Of a DNA stretch of 64,000 bases, positions 1 to 9,271 are shown piece by piece. Position 1 is the stretch's first letter; each line of letters opens with the position of its first letter. The notes under the pieces were generated by a model. That model saw nothing but the letters and a program-made list of their open reading frames with translations, searched no databases and had not been told where the DNA came from. Location of the stretch: assembly GCA_037443685.1 (NCBI GenBank), contig JBBINX010000003.1:17748-81747 (forward strand), written 5' to 3'. The stretch is from JAHJRJ01 sp037443685. GTDB lineage: Bacteria; Bacteroidota; Ignavibacteria; UBA10030; BY39. A program made the position numbers and the translations under genes.

Positions 1-2
1 AC

Positions 3-278
3 CCCTACATAGAAGTTGTTCACTTTGCATCAAAAAGTTCTTCAAACCATAGAGAAATTTTCTTTTTTAATCTATACAACAACAAATTACTTTTTATCAG
101 GAAGCATTATAGTTATCCATTCTATATTGTTGCTTTCATTTTGGTTTTAATCGGATTGTCTTTACGAGCAGCAATATCGTTTATAGCAGGATGTTTAAGT
201 TTTCGGAAACACTTGTTTCGTTTGTCTAAATCCATTATCTTTGTTTTAATTAAAATCATAAAATCTAATTACAATTAA
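3..278 (+). CDS. C-terminal end of a family 2 glycosyltransferase (partial)
   Basis: The window opens inside a reading frame that gives 91 residues before TAA at 276-278. The visible part starts with a VVHFASKSS stretch, followed by a basic, aromatic segment and one long hydrophobic segment (about residues 42-65). This resembles the tail of GT2 glycosyltransferases, where a His-Ser rich loop precedes an amphipathic or membrane anchor. The stop overlaps the ATG of the next glycosyltransferase (TAATG), so the two are translationally coupled. The catalytic domain lies upstream and cannot be seen, so the family call rests on the tail and on the neighbour. Confidence 0.55.
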   Translation, partial: PYIEVVHFASKSSSNHREIFFFNLYNNKLLFIRKHYSYPFYIVAFILVLIGLSLRAAISFIAGCLSFRKHLFRLSKSIIFVLIKIIKSNYN

Positions 279-1282
279 TGCGTGGCGAAAATAATTTACT
301 GGTTTCTGTCATTATCCCTGTTAAGAATAGCAGTATAACGCTTGATGCCTGTTTACAATCAATCAAACGTTCCTATTACAACAACATAGAGTTAATCATT
401 GTGGATGACCACTCAACAGATAACAGTGTGGAGATTGCCAGGAAATATAACTGCCAGGTAATAGAGTCGACGGACGGGAATGGAGCAAACTATGCACGGA
501 ATTTAGGTGCGAAGCTTGCATCAGGGAATATTCTTATATTTTTGGATTCTGATGTAGTCGTTGACAGAGATACAATTCAAACAATCGTCGAATCACTCGA
601 AACAGACAAAACAGATGCAGTAGTAGGAGTTTATTCAACGCAACATCGAAATGAAAACATTGTTAGTCAATACAAAAATCTTTGGATTAGGTTTTCTTAT
701 CTAAAGAGTCCGCCTGCAATAGATTGGCTGTTTGGCGCCGTATCAGGTATTAAACGTGATGCTTTTGAAAAAATCGGGGGCTTCAATGTTGAACTACTCG
801 CACACAAAGGACACGATGACATTGAGTTAGGCAAACGGTTTGCTCAGGCAAATCTGAATATCGCATTAAATGTAGATGTTGAAGTTGAACATCTGAAACA
901 ATACACGCTTATGTCGTTCATTAAAAACGAGTATCATCGCAGTTCAGGTTTTGCGGAGCTTGCAACTAATCTTGGCGAAACGACTCACTCTTTGAAACAC
1001 GGATTTGTGAATGTTTATCCTGTCTTTATAATTTCAACTATCTTCACGGTTGTGCTGATTGGTATTTTGTTATTAAGCATTATTGGAAAAATTTCGTATT
1101 GGTTTTTGGCGGGTGGGTTTGGATTATACTTAATAGCTAATATCCGCTTTCTGAATTACTTAGAACAAGCACGTGGATTTTTTGCAATGATGGTTATGAT
1201 TCCTATTATTTTTTTGGATCACTTAGTTTGTTTTATCGGGAGTATTATAGGAATTATAAGGGGCATAGGAAGTAAAATATAA
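278..1282 (+). CDS. Membrane-anchored family 2 glycosyltransferase
   Basis: A 334-residue GT2 (GT-A fold) glycosyltransferase that probably transfers a sugar from an NDP-sugar to a cell-surface glycan or lipid. The N-terminal VSVIIPVKN strand (about residues 9-17), VDDHSTDNS (42-50) and the DSD metal/nucleotide motif at 90-92 are intact. A GGFN...GHDDIELGKRF segment supplies the acceptor-side ED-like motif. Two hydrophobic segments near residues 250-275 and 285-325 would anchor it in the inner membrane. The start overlaps the stop of a second glycosyltransferase, which suggests a polysaccharide or glycolipid cluster extending upstream. Donor and acceptor cannot be told from sequence. Confidence 0.85.
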   Translation: MRGENNLLVSVIIPVKNSSITLDACLQSIKRSYYNNIELIIVDDHSTDNSVEIARKYNCQVIESTDGNGANYARNLGAKLASGNILIFLDSDVVVDRDTIQTIVESLETDKTDAVVGVYSTQHRNENIVSQYKNLWIRFSYLKSPPAIDWLFGAVSGIKRDAFEKIGGFNVELLAHKGHDDIELGKRFAQANLNIALNVDVEVEHLKQYTLMSFIKNEYHRSSGFAELATNLGETTHSLKHGFVNVYPVFIISTIFTVVLIGILLLSIIGKISYWFLAGGFGLYLIANIRFLNYLEQARGFFAMMVMIPIIFLDHLVCFIGSIIGIIRGIGSKI

Positions 1283-1296
1283 ACAGACAACTCTTA

Positions 1297-3267
1297 TTAT
1301 TTTTTTCTTTTTAAATAATCGATTTTATTTTTTAATTTGTTGTTGAAAAGGCGGACCCCTTCATCATTTGGTGCCAATGTTAAATAGTGGTCGAGATACT
1401 CAATTGATTTTTCGTAATCACCTTTTAAATAATAAGCAGCACCAGCCTCCCTGTATAGAAGTGGATCAGTTAAACCTAGTGAAATTGCTTTCGAAAAATT
1501 AAAAGACGCCAAGTCGAAGTTCTTCTTATTAACGTAAATACTTCCTAAGTTTGCATAAGCTTTAGCCCTTGTTGAATCAAGAGAAATTGCCTTATTATAG
1601 CAATTCATCGCATTCAATGTATCTCCGGCTTTAAAATATGCTACTCCGAGGTTTATATATATAGCCGGATTTTTTGAGTTGGCTGATGCGGCTTGTTTTA
1701 ATGCCCAAAGATTTTTTTCATTATTTTCTAAATGTGTATATATCGCAGAAATATTGCCGAGGATTCGTGGATTAGTTGAATCGATTTGAAGATATTGCTC
1801 AAAGTAGGAACAAGCTTGCTGGTAATCTCCCTTCCACCAAAAGTAGCTACCCAGGTTTTCGTAGTAATTAAGGCGTGGGACTTCGCCCAGGAAATAAGGT
1901 TTGTGTAAAAGCTTGACTCGTTCGAGGTGGCGTTGTTCGTTTGAATTTACGCCTATCCACGAAAACCAATGAATAGCAGATAAAGTTACGATCAATAAAG
2001 TCACTGAGCGAGTATTACTCGGTTCGAAGGATTTCGATAAGACATATACATTTAAAATCAGTAAAGGCAGAAAGAAAGAAGCCATAAAATCCCAGTCGCG
2101 CGCCATCCCTAATGCAAAGAAAATTATATACGTAAATATTAGTCCTAATATTGAAAAAAAGAGTAAGAAAATTAGGACAGGGTCTTTCCATTGATATTTA
2201 TTTTGACGAGTAACTAAAAACACAATAGTCAGTGGGATAACAAAAGGTGAGAATAAAATAATTGCATTCAACCAATCGATCAGATGGACGAAAGAAAAGA
2301 TCGGGTAGGAAAAATAGTTGCCTGATTGAGATAATGGAAGGAAATTCCAGCGGCTCTCGTAGAGAATTTTATTAAAAATTATTTCTACCTCTTTAAAATT
2401 GGCAGTAATAATTATCACAAAGAGGATTAATGATATTCCTGTGATAGAAATTGTTTCTATTCTATTAGTTTTCCAACGGTATGCCAATAACAACAATAGA
2501 GTTGGAAAGAAAATCAAACTCCCTATATGTAACCCAACCATTAACGTAAAAAATAAAATAGGAAAGAAAAGGTTTAGGTTTTTTTTTAGTGTGTACCAAC
2601 CGACGATAATGTATGCAAACGTTGCGACATAAAAAAAAGCATAGATTTCGACATAACCGAGAAAAAGCTGACTACCAGCAGCAAAAAACAAAATGCAACC
2701 TAAAAAGAATTTTTCGACAGACGGACATTTGATCAACCTTAGTGTTAAAAAAATAATTAAAACGAAAAATAAACCAGCAATAAAATCAACTAATATAAAG
2801 ATTGTTTCAGCATCTACAACTGTATTAGTCTTGAATATAGTTGTGATGAATTGCAAAATGATAACCACAAGGAATTGTCGATCGAAGGTAGGTGGTAACT
2901 CGTCGCCAAGTTTTATTCCCGATACTTCGCGTAAGAGAAGTGCACCATCTCCAAGTAAATGTCCTTTGGCGGGGAATAATATTATCAAAAGTATCAATAA
3001 ACTTATAGCAATAAAAAAGTTAATCCATGTGGGAAATTTGGTAGTAATATTTTTATGAAATTTTTCAACAATTTTCAGGAGGTATTCTCGAAAGGTGGGA
3101 TAAAATAATAACAACGAAAATATTAGTATAGGTATAGATGAAGCAGAGCTGTAAAATGCAAAAAAATGGAAGCCCCAGTTATAATGCGAAGGTGATACTG
3201 CTCCCCAAATGTGAAGAAGAATGAATAATGCACTAAATGAAATTAATATTTTTGAAACTCTCATCAT
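1297..3267 (-). CDS. Polytopic membrane protein with C-terminal TPR repeats
   Basis: A protein of about 656 residues with roughly ten hydrophobic segments in its first two thirds and a soluble tail of TPR units (about the last 190 residues; repeats such as NPAIYINLGVAYFKAGD and AKAYANLGSIYVNKKNFDLA). The layout resembles TMTC/ArnT-like glycosyltransferases of the GT-C type, but I see no decisive catalytic motif, so this is only an architectural resemblance. The frame is open to 3306, but tandem ATGs at 3267 and 3264 directly precede the basic-then-hydrophobic start typical of a first membrane segment, so I placed the start there. It converges on the glycosyltransferase, with 14 bases between the stops. 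Confidence 0.6.
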   Translation of the reverse strand: MMRVSKILISFSALFILLHIWGAVSPSHYNWGFHFFAFYSSASSIPILIFSLLLFYPTFREYLLKIVEKFHKNITTKFPTWINFFIAISLLILLIILFPAKGHLLGDGALLLREVSGIKLGDELPPTFDRQFLVVIILQFITTIFKTNTVVDAETIFILVDFIAGLFFVLIIFLTLRLIKCPSVEKFFLGCILFFAAGSQLFLGYVEIYAFFYVATFAYIIVGWYTLKKNLNLFFPILFFTLMVGLHIGSLIFFPTLLLLLAYRWKTNRIETISITGISLILFVIIITANFKEVEIIFNKILYESRWNFLPLSQSGNYFSYPIFSFVHLIDWLNAIILFSPFVIPLTIVFLVTRQNKYQWKDPVLIFLLFFSILGLIFTYIIFFALGMARDWDFMASFFLPLLILNVYVLSKSFEPSNTRSVTLLIVTLSAIHWFSWIGVNSNEQRHLERVKLLHKPYFLGEVPRLNYYENLGSYFWWKGDYQQACSYFEQYLQIDSTNPRILGNISAIYTHLENNEKNLWALKQAASANSKNPAIYINLGVAYFKAGDTLNAMNCYNKAISLDSTRAKAYANLGSIYVNKKNFDLASFNFSKAISLGLTDPLLYREAGAAYYLKGDYEKSIEYLDHYLTLAPNDEGVRLFNNKLKNKIDYLKRKK

Positions 3268-3377
3268 GCACTGGAAAATATACAAAAGATAAGCATTAAT
3301 AAACAAAAATGTCTCAACGGCATTGTAGAGACATTACAATCATTTTTAAAAATTTTGCAATTTAAACTGATTTTCTG

Positions 3378-3450
3378 TGCCCCCAACGGGATTCGAACCC
3401 GTGTTCCAAGCTTGAAAAGCTCGTGTCCTAGGCCTCTAGACGATAGGGGC
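3378..3450 (-). tRNA. tRNA-Glu (anticodon TTC)
   Basis: Read on the minus strand, a 73-nt cloverleaf folds with a GCCCCTA/TGGGGGC acceptor, discriminator A, a T arm with GGTTCGAATCC, and an anticodon loop CTTTTCA that places TTC at positions 34-36. The CCA end is not encoded. It lies 58 bases downstream of tRNA-His on the same strand, so the two may be co-transcribed. Confidence 0.95.
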
Positions 3451-3508
3451 GAGAAAAATTAAAAATTCAAAAGGAAATGAAACAATTTTTCATTCCCACT
3501 TAATACTG

Positions 3509-3582
3509 GGTGTCCAGAGGGACTTGAACCCTCGACCTCCAGGGCCACAACCTGGCGTTCTAACCAACTGAACTATGGACAC
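3509..3582 (-). tRNA. tRNA-His (anticodon GTG)
   Basis: On the minus strand, a cloverleaf has acceptor GTGTCCA/TGGACAC, a CCAGG/CCTGG anticodon stem and anticodon GTG. The base before the mature 5' end (3583) is G and the discriminator is C, giving the G-1:C73 pair that identifies histidine tRNAs. Confidence 0.95.
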
Positions 3583-3632
3583 CATATAGCCAAAGGTTTA
3601 AAAAATTGCTTTGGAATCACTTATTAGTAAAG

Positions 3633-3657
3633 AAATCCCGACTTATCGTCGGGATTT
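3633..3657 (-). terminator. Hairpin downstream of the amidohydrolase gene
   Basis: A perfect 10-bp stem (AAATCCCGAC/GTCGGGATTT) with a 5-base loop lies between the amidohydrolase stop and tRNA-His. On the minus strand it is followed by TTTCTTTACT, a weak U tract. It is probably the terminator of the amidohydrolase transcript. Confidence 0.45.
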
Positions 3658-3774
3658 AACGTTATAAATATACTAATTAATTTAAAAAAACACAATGATT
3701 TACACAATTTTAAAAACATTATTTTTTTTCTCTTGATAAATTTTATTTGCCTCTGTTTTAATCGCGATTAATAC

Positions 3775-5115
3775 CTAAACACGATTTAAAAGCTTTTGCA
3801 ATTCTGATTTAGCAATTTTTCTGATTTGTTGTGAGTCAATCTTTGCAAAATTTTTCTTTCTGTAAACCCAAGTCCCATCAATCATAACCGAATCCACATT
3901 AGCTGGATTCGCTGAATAAACTATCGTTGAATAAAGATTTTCCGCTTCATCCTGTACCAAAGGATTCCAAATACTTTGAAGGTCAAGCAAAACAAGATCT
4001 GCTTTCTTCCCAATTTCAATACTGCCGATATCATTTTCGAGTCCTAAAGCTCTTGCCCCGCCGATTGTTGCCATTTCAAAAATAGTTTTTACTGGCATCG
4101 TCGTAGGTCCGTGAATCGGTTTCTGTATTAATCCCGCTAGCCGCATTTCCTGGAATATATCCAGGTTATTGTTGCACGGGCCACCGTCGGCGCCAAGAGA
4201 AACCGAGATTCCTTCAGAAAGATAGTGCGGAATATTGGCAATACCGGAACCAAGCTTCAAATTGGAACCTGGACAATGAGCAATGTTCGTTTTTGTGTCT
4301 TTCATAATCTTGATTTCATTCCCATTCAGATGGATGCAATGAGCAAGGATGGATTTTTTAGACAGTACACCCAGATGATGCAGAAACTCCACATTATCCA
4401 TTTTACATCTTTCACGAACTGCCCGTATTTCCGAATGATTTTCAGATGCGTGTGTATGAAAAAGCATATCATCGAAGTTTTTAGTCATTTCGTATGCTTC
4501 TTTCATGCACTTGTCGCTGCACGAGAGTACAAAGCGTGGAGCCGACGCATATTTTACACGACCATCAAACGAGTTATGCCATTGTTCTGCAAGGTCGCGG
4601 CTGGAATTAATAGCAGTTTTTGTATCTTCTTTTAACTTCTTGTATATGCCGTTTATATCCATCAGAGCTTTACCTGTAAAAGCGCGGTAGCCGGTTTCAC
4701 CGATTGCTCTTATAACTTGGTCGTGGTGATTAACGCTTCCCATATCTAAAATTGTAGTAGTTCCTCCACGAATTAGTTCAGCTATACCGAGCATTGCAGA
4801 GGAGTAAATCGATTTTCCATTGTGTGCAGCTTCTAAAGGAAAAATTTTCTTTTGCAACCAATCGAGTAACTGTAAATCTTCAGCCAGTCCTCGAAACAAA
4901 GTTTGGCAAAGATGAATATGTGTTTGAACAAAACCCGGAATTGCTACAAGGTCGGACGCGTCTATAATTTTAGCTTTTAACTGTTTAAATTTTGTAACGT
5001 CTTTACCTGTTGCAATTTTTGTAATGCGGTTGCCTTCGATAACAATTGCGGCGTTTTTGAGTAAACCGGTCTTTGCAGAAGTTAGAATTTTATCTACGAT
5101 TATTACTGTTGTCAA
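3775..5115 (-). CDS. Amidohydrolase, MTA/SAH deaminase-like
   Basis: A 446-residue metal-dependent amidohydrolase of the AtzA/TrzN/MtaD group. The metal ligands are visible: HIH at residues 66-68 in GFVQTHIHL, a His in the HTHASENHSE stretch near residue 220, a His in the LAHCIHL segment near 260, and the catalytic Asp in LGADGGPCNNN near 312. Related enzymes deaminate 5-methylthioadenosine or S-adenosylhomocysteine, or other amino-heterocycles, and the substrate here cannot be fixed. The frame starts with TTG at 5115, preceded by GAGG six bases upstream. A hairpin (5148-5179) sits in its 5' leader. The serine-type genes upstream run in the same direction but are separated by two hairpins. 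Confidence 0.8.
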   Translation of the reverse strand: MTTVIIVDKILTSAKTGLLKNAAIVIEGNRITKIATGKDVTKFKQLKAKIIDASDLVAIPGFVQTHIHLCQTLFRGLAEDLQLLDWLQKKIFPLEAAHNGKSIYSSAMLGIAELIRGGTTTILDMGSVNHHDQVIRAIGETGYRAFTGKALMDINGIYKKLKEDTKTAINSSRDLAEQWHNSFDGRVKYASAPRFVLSCSDKCMKEAYEMTKNFDDMLFHTHASENHSEIRAVRERCKMDNVEFLHHLGVLSKKSILAHCIHLNGNEIKIMKDTKTNIAHCPGSNLKLGSGIANIPHYLSEGISVSLGADGGPCNNNLDIFQEMRLAGLIQKPIHGPTTMPVKTIFEMATIGGARALGLENDIGSIEIGKKADLVLLDLQSIWNPLVQDEAENLYSTIVYSANPANVDSVMIDGTWVYRKKNFAKIDSQQIRKIAKSELQKLLNRV

Positions 5116-5147
5116 TTTTACCTCGTTTGGATACTATTTACATATTA

Positions 5148-5179
5148 AAACCCGATACGCTTACAGGGCGGTCGGGTTT
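5148..5179 (-). terminator. Terminator-like hairpin before the amidohydrolase
   Basis: An 8-bp stem AAACCCGA/TCGGGTTT with a 16-base loop is followed on the minus strand by TTTTAATATG. It lies 32 bases upstream of the amidohydrolase start, so it either ends leakage from the upstream operon or acts as a leader structure. Confidence 0.4.
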
Positions 5180-5231
5180 GCTGTATAATTATAACAATAT
5201 TTTATTAACAATCAAACTAAATATTAAAATG

Positions 5232-5256
5232 CGACTCACTATTAAAAAGTGAGTCG
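5232..5256 (-). terminator. Terminator-like hairpin after the DUF1015 gene
   Basis: A 9-bp stem CGACTCACT/AGTGAGTCG with a 7-base loop lies seven bases beyond the DUF1015 stop. On the minus strand it is followed by CATTTTAATATTT. It probably ends the aminotransferase-serA-DUF1015 transcript. Confidence 0.5.
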
Positions 5257-5263
5257 AATTTAT

Positions 5264-6505
5264 CTAGAACAAATGATGAATAACTAATCCATCTCTTAAT
5301 TTCGGCTCAAACCAGGTTGACTTAGGGGGCATTATTTTTCCAGCATCTGCGATTGATATAAGTTCCTGAATTGACGTGGGAAAGAGAGCAAAGGCAATCT
5401 CCATCTCACCCGACTCAACTCTTTTCTCCAATTCTGATAAGCCGCGAATTCCGCCTACAAAATCTATTTGCTTACTCGTGCGTGGGTCATCTATACCTAA
5501 CAACGGCTTCAGTATATGTTCCTGTAAAATAGAAACATCTAACTTATCGATTAAATCTCCGCTGCTTGCAACATCGGAATGCACATGCAAGTAATACCAT
5601 TTTTTATGCAAATACATACCAAATTCACCTTTTTTAGTAGGTTTTGCTTGTTTGTCAGATTCTTGCACATCAAACTTTTTCCTTAATTCGCTTATAAATT
5701 TAGCTTGCGTTAAGTTATTCAATGTTTTGACCACTCTATTATAATCAAGAATCTTTAACTGATTATGTGGAAACAAAACTGCGAGAAAGAAGTTATATTC
5801 CTCGCTGCCGGTGTGGTTAGAATTGTTACTTGCCATTTCTACTCCGACCCTGGCAGCAGATGCCGCCCGATGGTGTCCGTCTGCGATGTATAGATAAGGT
5901 ATTTTTTCAAAAATCATTACTATTTCTTTTATAATGAACTGATCGGTTATAACCCAGAATTGATGACGTATTCCATCGGGAGCAATAAAGTTATTGATGG
6001 GAGCTGCGGTTAATATTTTTGCAACAATTGAATCAATATCAGGTCTCGCATGGTAAGTTAAAAATATTGGTCCGGTGTGTGCTTGGGTATATTTTACATG
6101 ATTAGTGCGGTCGTCTTCTTTTTCTTTTCTTGTCAACTCATGCTTTTTGATCACATCATTAAGATATTCCTGGACGGATACGCATCCTACTATCCCATAC
6201 TGCGTATGAGGTCCCATCGTTTGAGAATAAAGGTAAAGAAATGGCTGTGGGTCCTGTTGAAAGATTCCATTCTGAATAAATTTGTGTAGATTCTCTTTTG
6301 CTTTTTCATAAACACGAACATCGTATAAATTTATCGAGGGGTCTAAGTCGATCTCGGGTTTACCGACGTGAAGAAAGCTGAGTGGATTACCCTTTGCTTC
6401 TTCTCTCGCTTCTGACGAATTTAATACATCGTATGGTTTGGCTGCAACTTCTGGTGCGTATTCGGGCAAAGGACGACATCCTTTGAATGGTCTTAGTATT
6501 GACAT
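5264..6505 (-). CDS. DUF1015 family protein, serine-pathway neighbour
   Basis: A 413-residue soluble protein recognised as DUF1015 by its N-terminal motif (FKGCRPLPEYAPEVAAKPYDV, shortened here), the SFLHVGKPEIDL segment, the YIADGHHRAASA segment near residue 210 and the C-terminal FGGIRGLSELEKRVESGE-type stretch. The ADGHHR segment resembles a nucleotide- or phosphate-handling loop in ParB-like folds. The family often lies beside serA and a class V aminotransferase, as it does here (111 bases after serA), which suggests a role in serine or phosphoserine metabolism. I do not know a proven reaction for this subgroup. Confidence 0.8.
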   Translation of the reverse strand: MSILRPFKGCRPLPEYAPEVAAKPYDVLNSSEAREEAKGNPLSFLHVGKPEIDLDPSINLYDVRVYEKAKENLHKFIQNGIFQQDPQPFLYLYSQTMGPHTQYGIVGCVSVQEYLNDVIKKHELTRKEKEDDRTNHVKYTQAHTGPIFLTYHARPDIDSIVAKILTAAPINNFIAPDGIRHQFWVITDQFIIKEIVMIFEKIPYLYIADGHHRAASAARVGVEMASNNSNHTGSEEYNFFLAVLFPHNQLKILDYNRVVKTLNNLTQAKFISELRKKFDVQESDKQAKPTKKGEFGMYLHKKWYYLHVHSDVASSGDLIDKLDVSILQEHILKPLLGIDDPRTSKQIDFVGGIRGLSELEKRVESGEMEIAFALFPTSIQELISIADAGKIMPPKSTWFEPKLRDGLVIHHLF

Positions 6506-6615
6506 AAAATTTCCTTCGGATCAAAAAAATGAAAATTGAATCAGCTTATGGCAGACAGAATTCAAAATAACTCTAAATATCAAATTTCTGAACTTATTAA
6601 TTTAGAATTCAGTAT

Positions 6616-7539
6616 TTAGTGTTTTGTGTTTTTTTCCTTCAGCGCACTCACAACTTTTGTTGCAATTTCTTCACCAACTCGTTCCTGAGCTTCGTTGGTA
6701 GATGCGCCTATGTGTGGTGTTGCAGAGACATTTGGATGAGACAGTAATTCTTTCTGCACATCGGTTGTGGGTTCGTTTTCAAAAACATCAATACCCGCCG
6801 CACCTACTTTTCCACTTTTTAATGCTTCCAGTAAATCTTTTTCCGAAACAACCCCACCTCTTGCGCAATTAATTAGAATTACCCCATTCTTCATTAAGTC
6901 GAATTCTTTTTTTGTGATTGCAGCGCCGACTTTTTTATCGAGCGGAATATGAAGAGATATAAAGTCTGCTTGCTTTAAAACCTCATCTTGACTTACCATT
7001 CTAACACCTAAAGCGCTTTCCTTCACGATTGGGTCATAAGCAATCACTTTCATCCCTAAGCCTACAGCACGTTTTGCGACTTCTTTGCCAATGTTCCCCA
7101 GACCAAACAATCCCAAAGTTTTATTTGTAAGTTCAATGCCTTTGCTGTACTCTTTTTTGGGCCATTTCATATTTCTCATTTCACCCGTAGAAACGTGTAA
7201 AAAGCGGCACAATGCGAACATGTGTGCAATAGCCAGCTCGGCTACCGATATTGAAGAAGCCCCCGGTGTATTGAGAACAGGTATTCCTTTGCTTTTGGCA
7301 AACGCAACATCAATGTTGTCTAAGCCAACTCCACCACGAGCGATTGCTTTTAAATTTATCCCTGCATCGATAACTTCTTTAGTAACCTTGGTTGCAGAAC
7401 GGACAATAATAGCATTATAGATTGGTATCTCTTTTAATAGTTCTTCTGGCGTCAATTTTTTATCAACTACTTCAAACCCGGCTTCGATAAGAATTTTCTT
7501 GCCTATATCTTCAATTCCATCAGAAATTAATATTTTCAT
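6616..7539 (-). CDS. serA: D-3-phosphoglycerate dehydrogenase (short form)
   Basis: A 307-residue D-2-hydroxyacid dehydrogenase. The NAD-binding GLGNIG fingerprint is at 146-151, followed by Asp in VIAYDP. The catalytic set is present as Arg in NCARGG, Glu in FENEP and His in PHIGAST. It ends after the catalytic domain, with no C-terminal ACT or ASB regulatory domain, so it should not show the usual serine feedback through ACT. The class V aminotransferase lies 11 bases upstream and DUF1015 downstream. Together they would convert 3-phosphoglycerate to phosphohydroxypyruvate and then to phosphoserine. Other 2-hydroxyacid substrates are possible, but the neighbourhood favours SerA. Confidence 0.85.
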   Translation of the reverse strand: MKILISDGIEDIGKKILIEAGFEVVDKKLTPEELLKEIPIYNAIIVRSATKVTKEVIDAGINLKAIARGGVGLDNIDVAFAKSKGIPVLNTPGASSISVAELAIAHMFALCRFLHVSTGEMRNMKWPKKEYSKGIELTNKTLGLFGLGNIGKEVAKRAVGLGMKVIAYDPIVKESALGVRMVSQDEVLKQADFISLHIPLDKKVGAAITKKEFDLMKNGVILINCARGGVVSEKDLLEALKSGKVGAAGIDVFENEPTTDVQKELLSHPNVSATPHIGASTNEAQERVGEEIATKVVSALKEKNTKH

Positions 7540-7550
7540 AATTCACCTTA

Positions 7551-8621
7551 TTATAGTTGTAAGATTTTTTCGATTGCAGATGTAACTTCTTTAATGTCTG
7601 CCATTGTTAATTCACCCATGTGTGCGATACGGAAAGTTTTTTCTTTTAAATCGCCATAACCGTTTGAAATTTGTAATCCCATTTTCCCCAAAGCGCTATT
7701 AAGGTCTGCGACAGAAATATTTTTAGTATTTGTAATTGTAGTAAGCGTTTGAGAAGAAAATTTTTCTTCGGGAAATAGAGCGAAATGTTTCTTTGCCCAC
7801 GCACGTGTGTACTCAGCCATTTCAAAATGGCGACTAAATCTGTTATCCAATCCTTCGGCTAAAATTCTGTCGAGTTGGAAATTGAGTGCAAACATGTGAG
7901 AAAGGGACGGAGTCGATGGGTATTGATGATCTTTTTTCTCGATATAGCTATAAAGGTCAACAAGGTCAAGATACAGTCCGCGATTCTTTACGGTCTTTGC
8001 ATGTTCGAGGGCGCGCATAGTAACTGAAGCAATCGCCATTCCTGGTGGAAGAGCGAGTGCTTTTTGAGTAGAAGTTATACAAACATCGATTCCTAATTTA
8101 TCGACATCAATCTTCACACCACCGAGAGAACTTACTGCATCAACAAGCCAATAAACGTCGGGGTACTTTTTCTTTAGCTCCGCAAACGGTTCCATGTTAT
8201 GCATAATTCCCGTACTCGTTTCGTTGTGTGTTATCGTAAATACGTCGTACTTACCGGTTGATAAATACTGGTCGACGATCTCGGGAGTAGTTGGTTTACC
8301 TAACTCTGCAGAATGTTTGTCAGCTGGTATCCCATTAGCTTCAGCCATCTTGAACCATCGGTCGCCGAATGCACCAACCGAGAATACGACTGCTCGTTTG
8401 GCGGTTAATGATTTGAGCGAACCTTCCATCAAACCCGACCCTGAACTTGTGGAGAGTAAAATCGGATTTGCGGTGTACATCAGTTTGCGAAGTTTTTCTG
8501 TTATCTCACGCTGAAGATTAGAAGCATCTTTACTCCGATGTCCAATCATTGGTGTAGACATTTTGGTTAATACGTCAGGTGCGACTTCCGTCGGACCAGG
8601 GATAAATAATTTCTTATGCAT
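7551..8621 (-). CDS. Class V PLP aminotransferase (SerC/SgaA-like)
   Basis: A 356-residue fold-type I aminotransferase starting MHKKLFIPGPTEVAP, typical of the alanine-glyoxylate/serine-pyruvate/phosphoserine group. A GSGLMEG phosphate-binding segment is near residue 60, and Asp of WLVDAVSSLGG would bind the pyridine nitrogen. Lys in ITSTQKALALPPG would form the PLP Schiff base. It is the first gene of a three-gene run with serA and DUF1015, which suggests it makes phosphoserine (or serine) from the keto acid that SerA produces. It is not a canonical SerC, so the substrate is inferred from context. Confidence 0.8.
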   Translation of the reverse strand: MHKKLFIPGPTEVAPDVLTKMSTPMIGHRSKDASNLQREITEKLRKLMYTANPILLSTSSGSGLMEGSLKSLTAKRAVVFSVGAFGDRWFKMAEANGIPADKHSAELGKPTTPEIVDQYLSTGKYDVFTITHNETSTGIMHNMEPFAELKKKYPDVYWLVDAVSSLGGVKIDVDKLGIDVCITSTQKALALPPGMAIASVTMRALEHAKTVKNRGLYLDLVDLYSYIEKKDHQYPSTPSLSHMFALNFQLDRILAEGLDNRFSRHFEMAEYTRAWAKKHFALFPEEKFSSQTLTTITNTKNISVADLNSALGKMGLQISNGYGDLKEKTFRIAHMGELTMADIKEVTSAIEKILQL

Positions 8622-8884
8622 AGTTTCCTCTCATTAAATGATCTGAAAATTTATAATTTTATACAAATTCTTAATAACGGGGTGAGTATTTCACCTGTCT
8701 CGAATGATACGCTCTAAGGATATCTTTGACAACACAATTATAAGCAATTTTTTAGAGAATTCCAAAAGTTCCCTTGTCGCTATATTCTTTCTAGTCCTTT
8801 GTAAATCTCTCGATTTATTCTTATCTTTTAACGGTTTAAATAATCGTTTGCAACTTTCGATTTAATTTTTATTTTTTTTAACTG

Positions 8885-8958
<74 letters not shown>

Positions 8959-9002
8959 CTATAAACGGAGACAATCTCGTTGAAGGTCTCGGCCTCTAAT
9001 AA

Positions 9003-9086
9003 GCCGGAGTGGTGGAATTGGCAGACACACCGTGTTCAGGGCGCGGCGTCCGAAAGGTCATGCGGGTTCAAGTCCCGCCTCCGGCA
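9003..9086 (+). tRNA. tRNA-Leu (anticodon CAG)
   Basis: An 84-nt class II tRNA with acceptor GCCGGAG/CTCCGGC, anticodon stem CCGTG/CGCGG with loop TTCAGGG (anticodon CAG), a variable arm and a GGGTTCAAGTCCC T arm. It follows tRNA-Arg by 44 bases on the same strand, so they are probably co-transcribed. Confidence 0.95.
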
Positions 9087-9271
9087 CAGAGTTTAATCAG
9101 AAAACCTTCGGCGGGCAAGTTCACATTCGGCAGAAGTTGGGTTTAGTTTAGAACACGAGCTTTGAGAACTGATTTTATTTACACAGACACAAGCGGGTTT
9201 TTTCGAAAGAAGATAAGTTATCTGTTATTTTTAGAATTATAGAAAATTCGAGACCCTAAACCCCCAATCTA

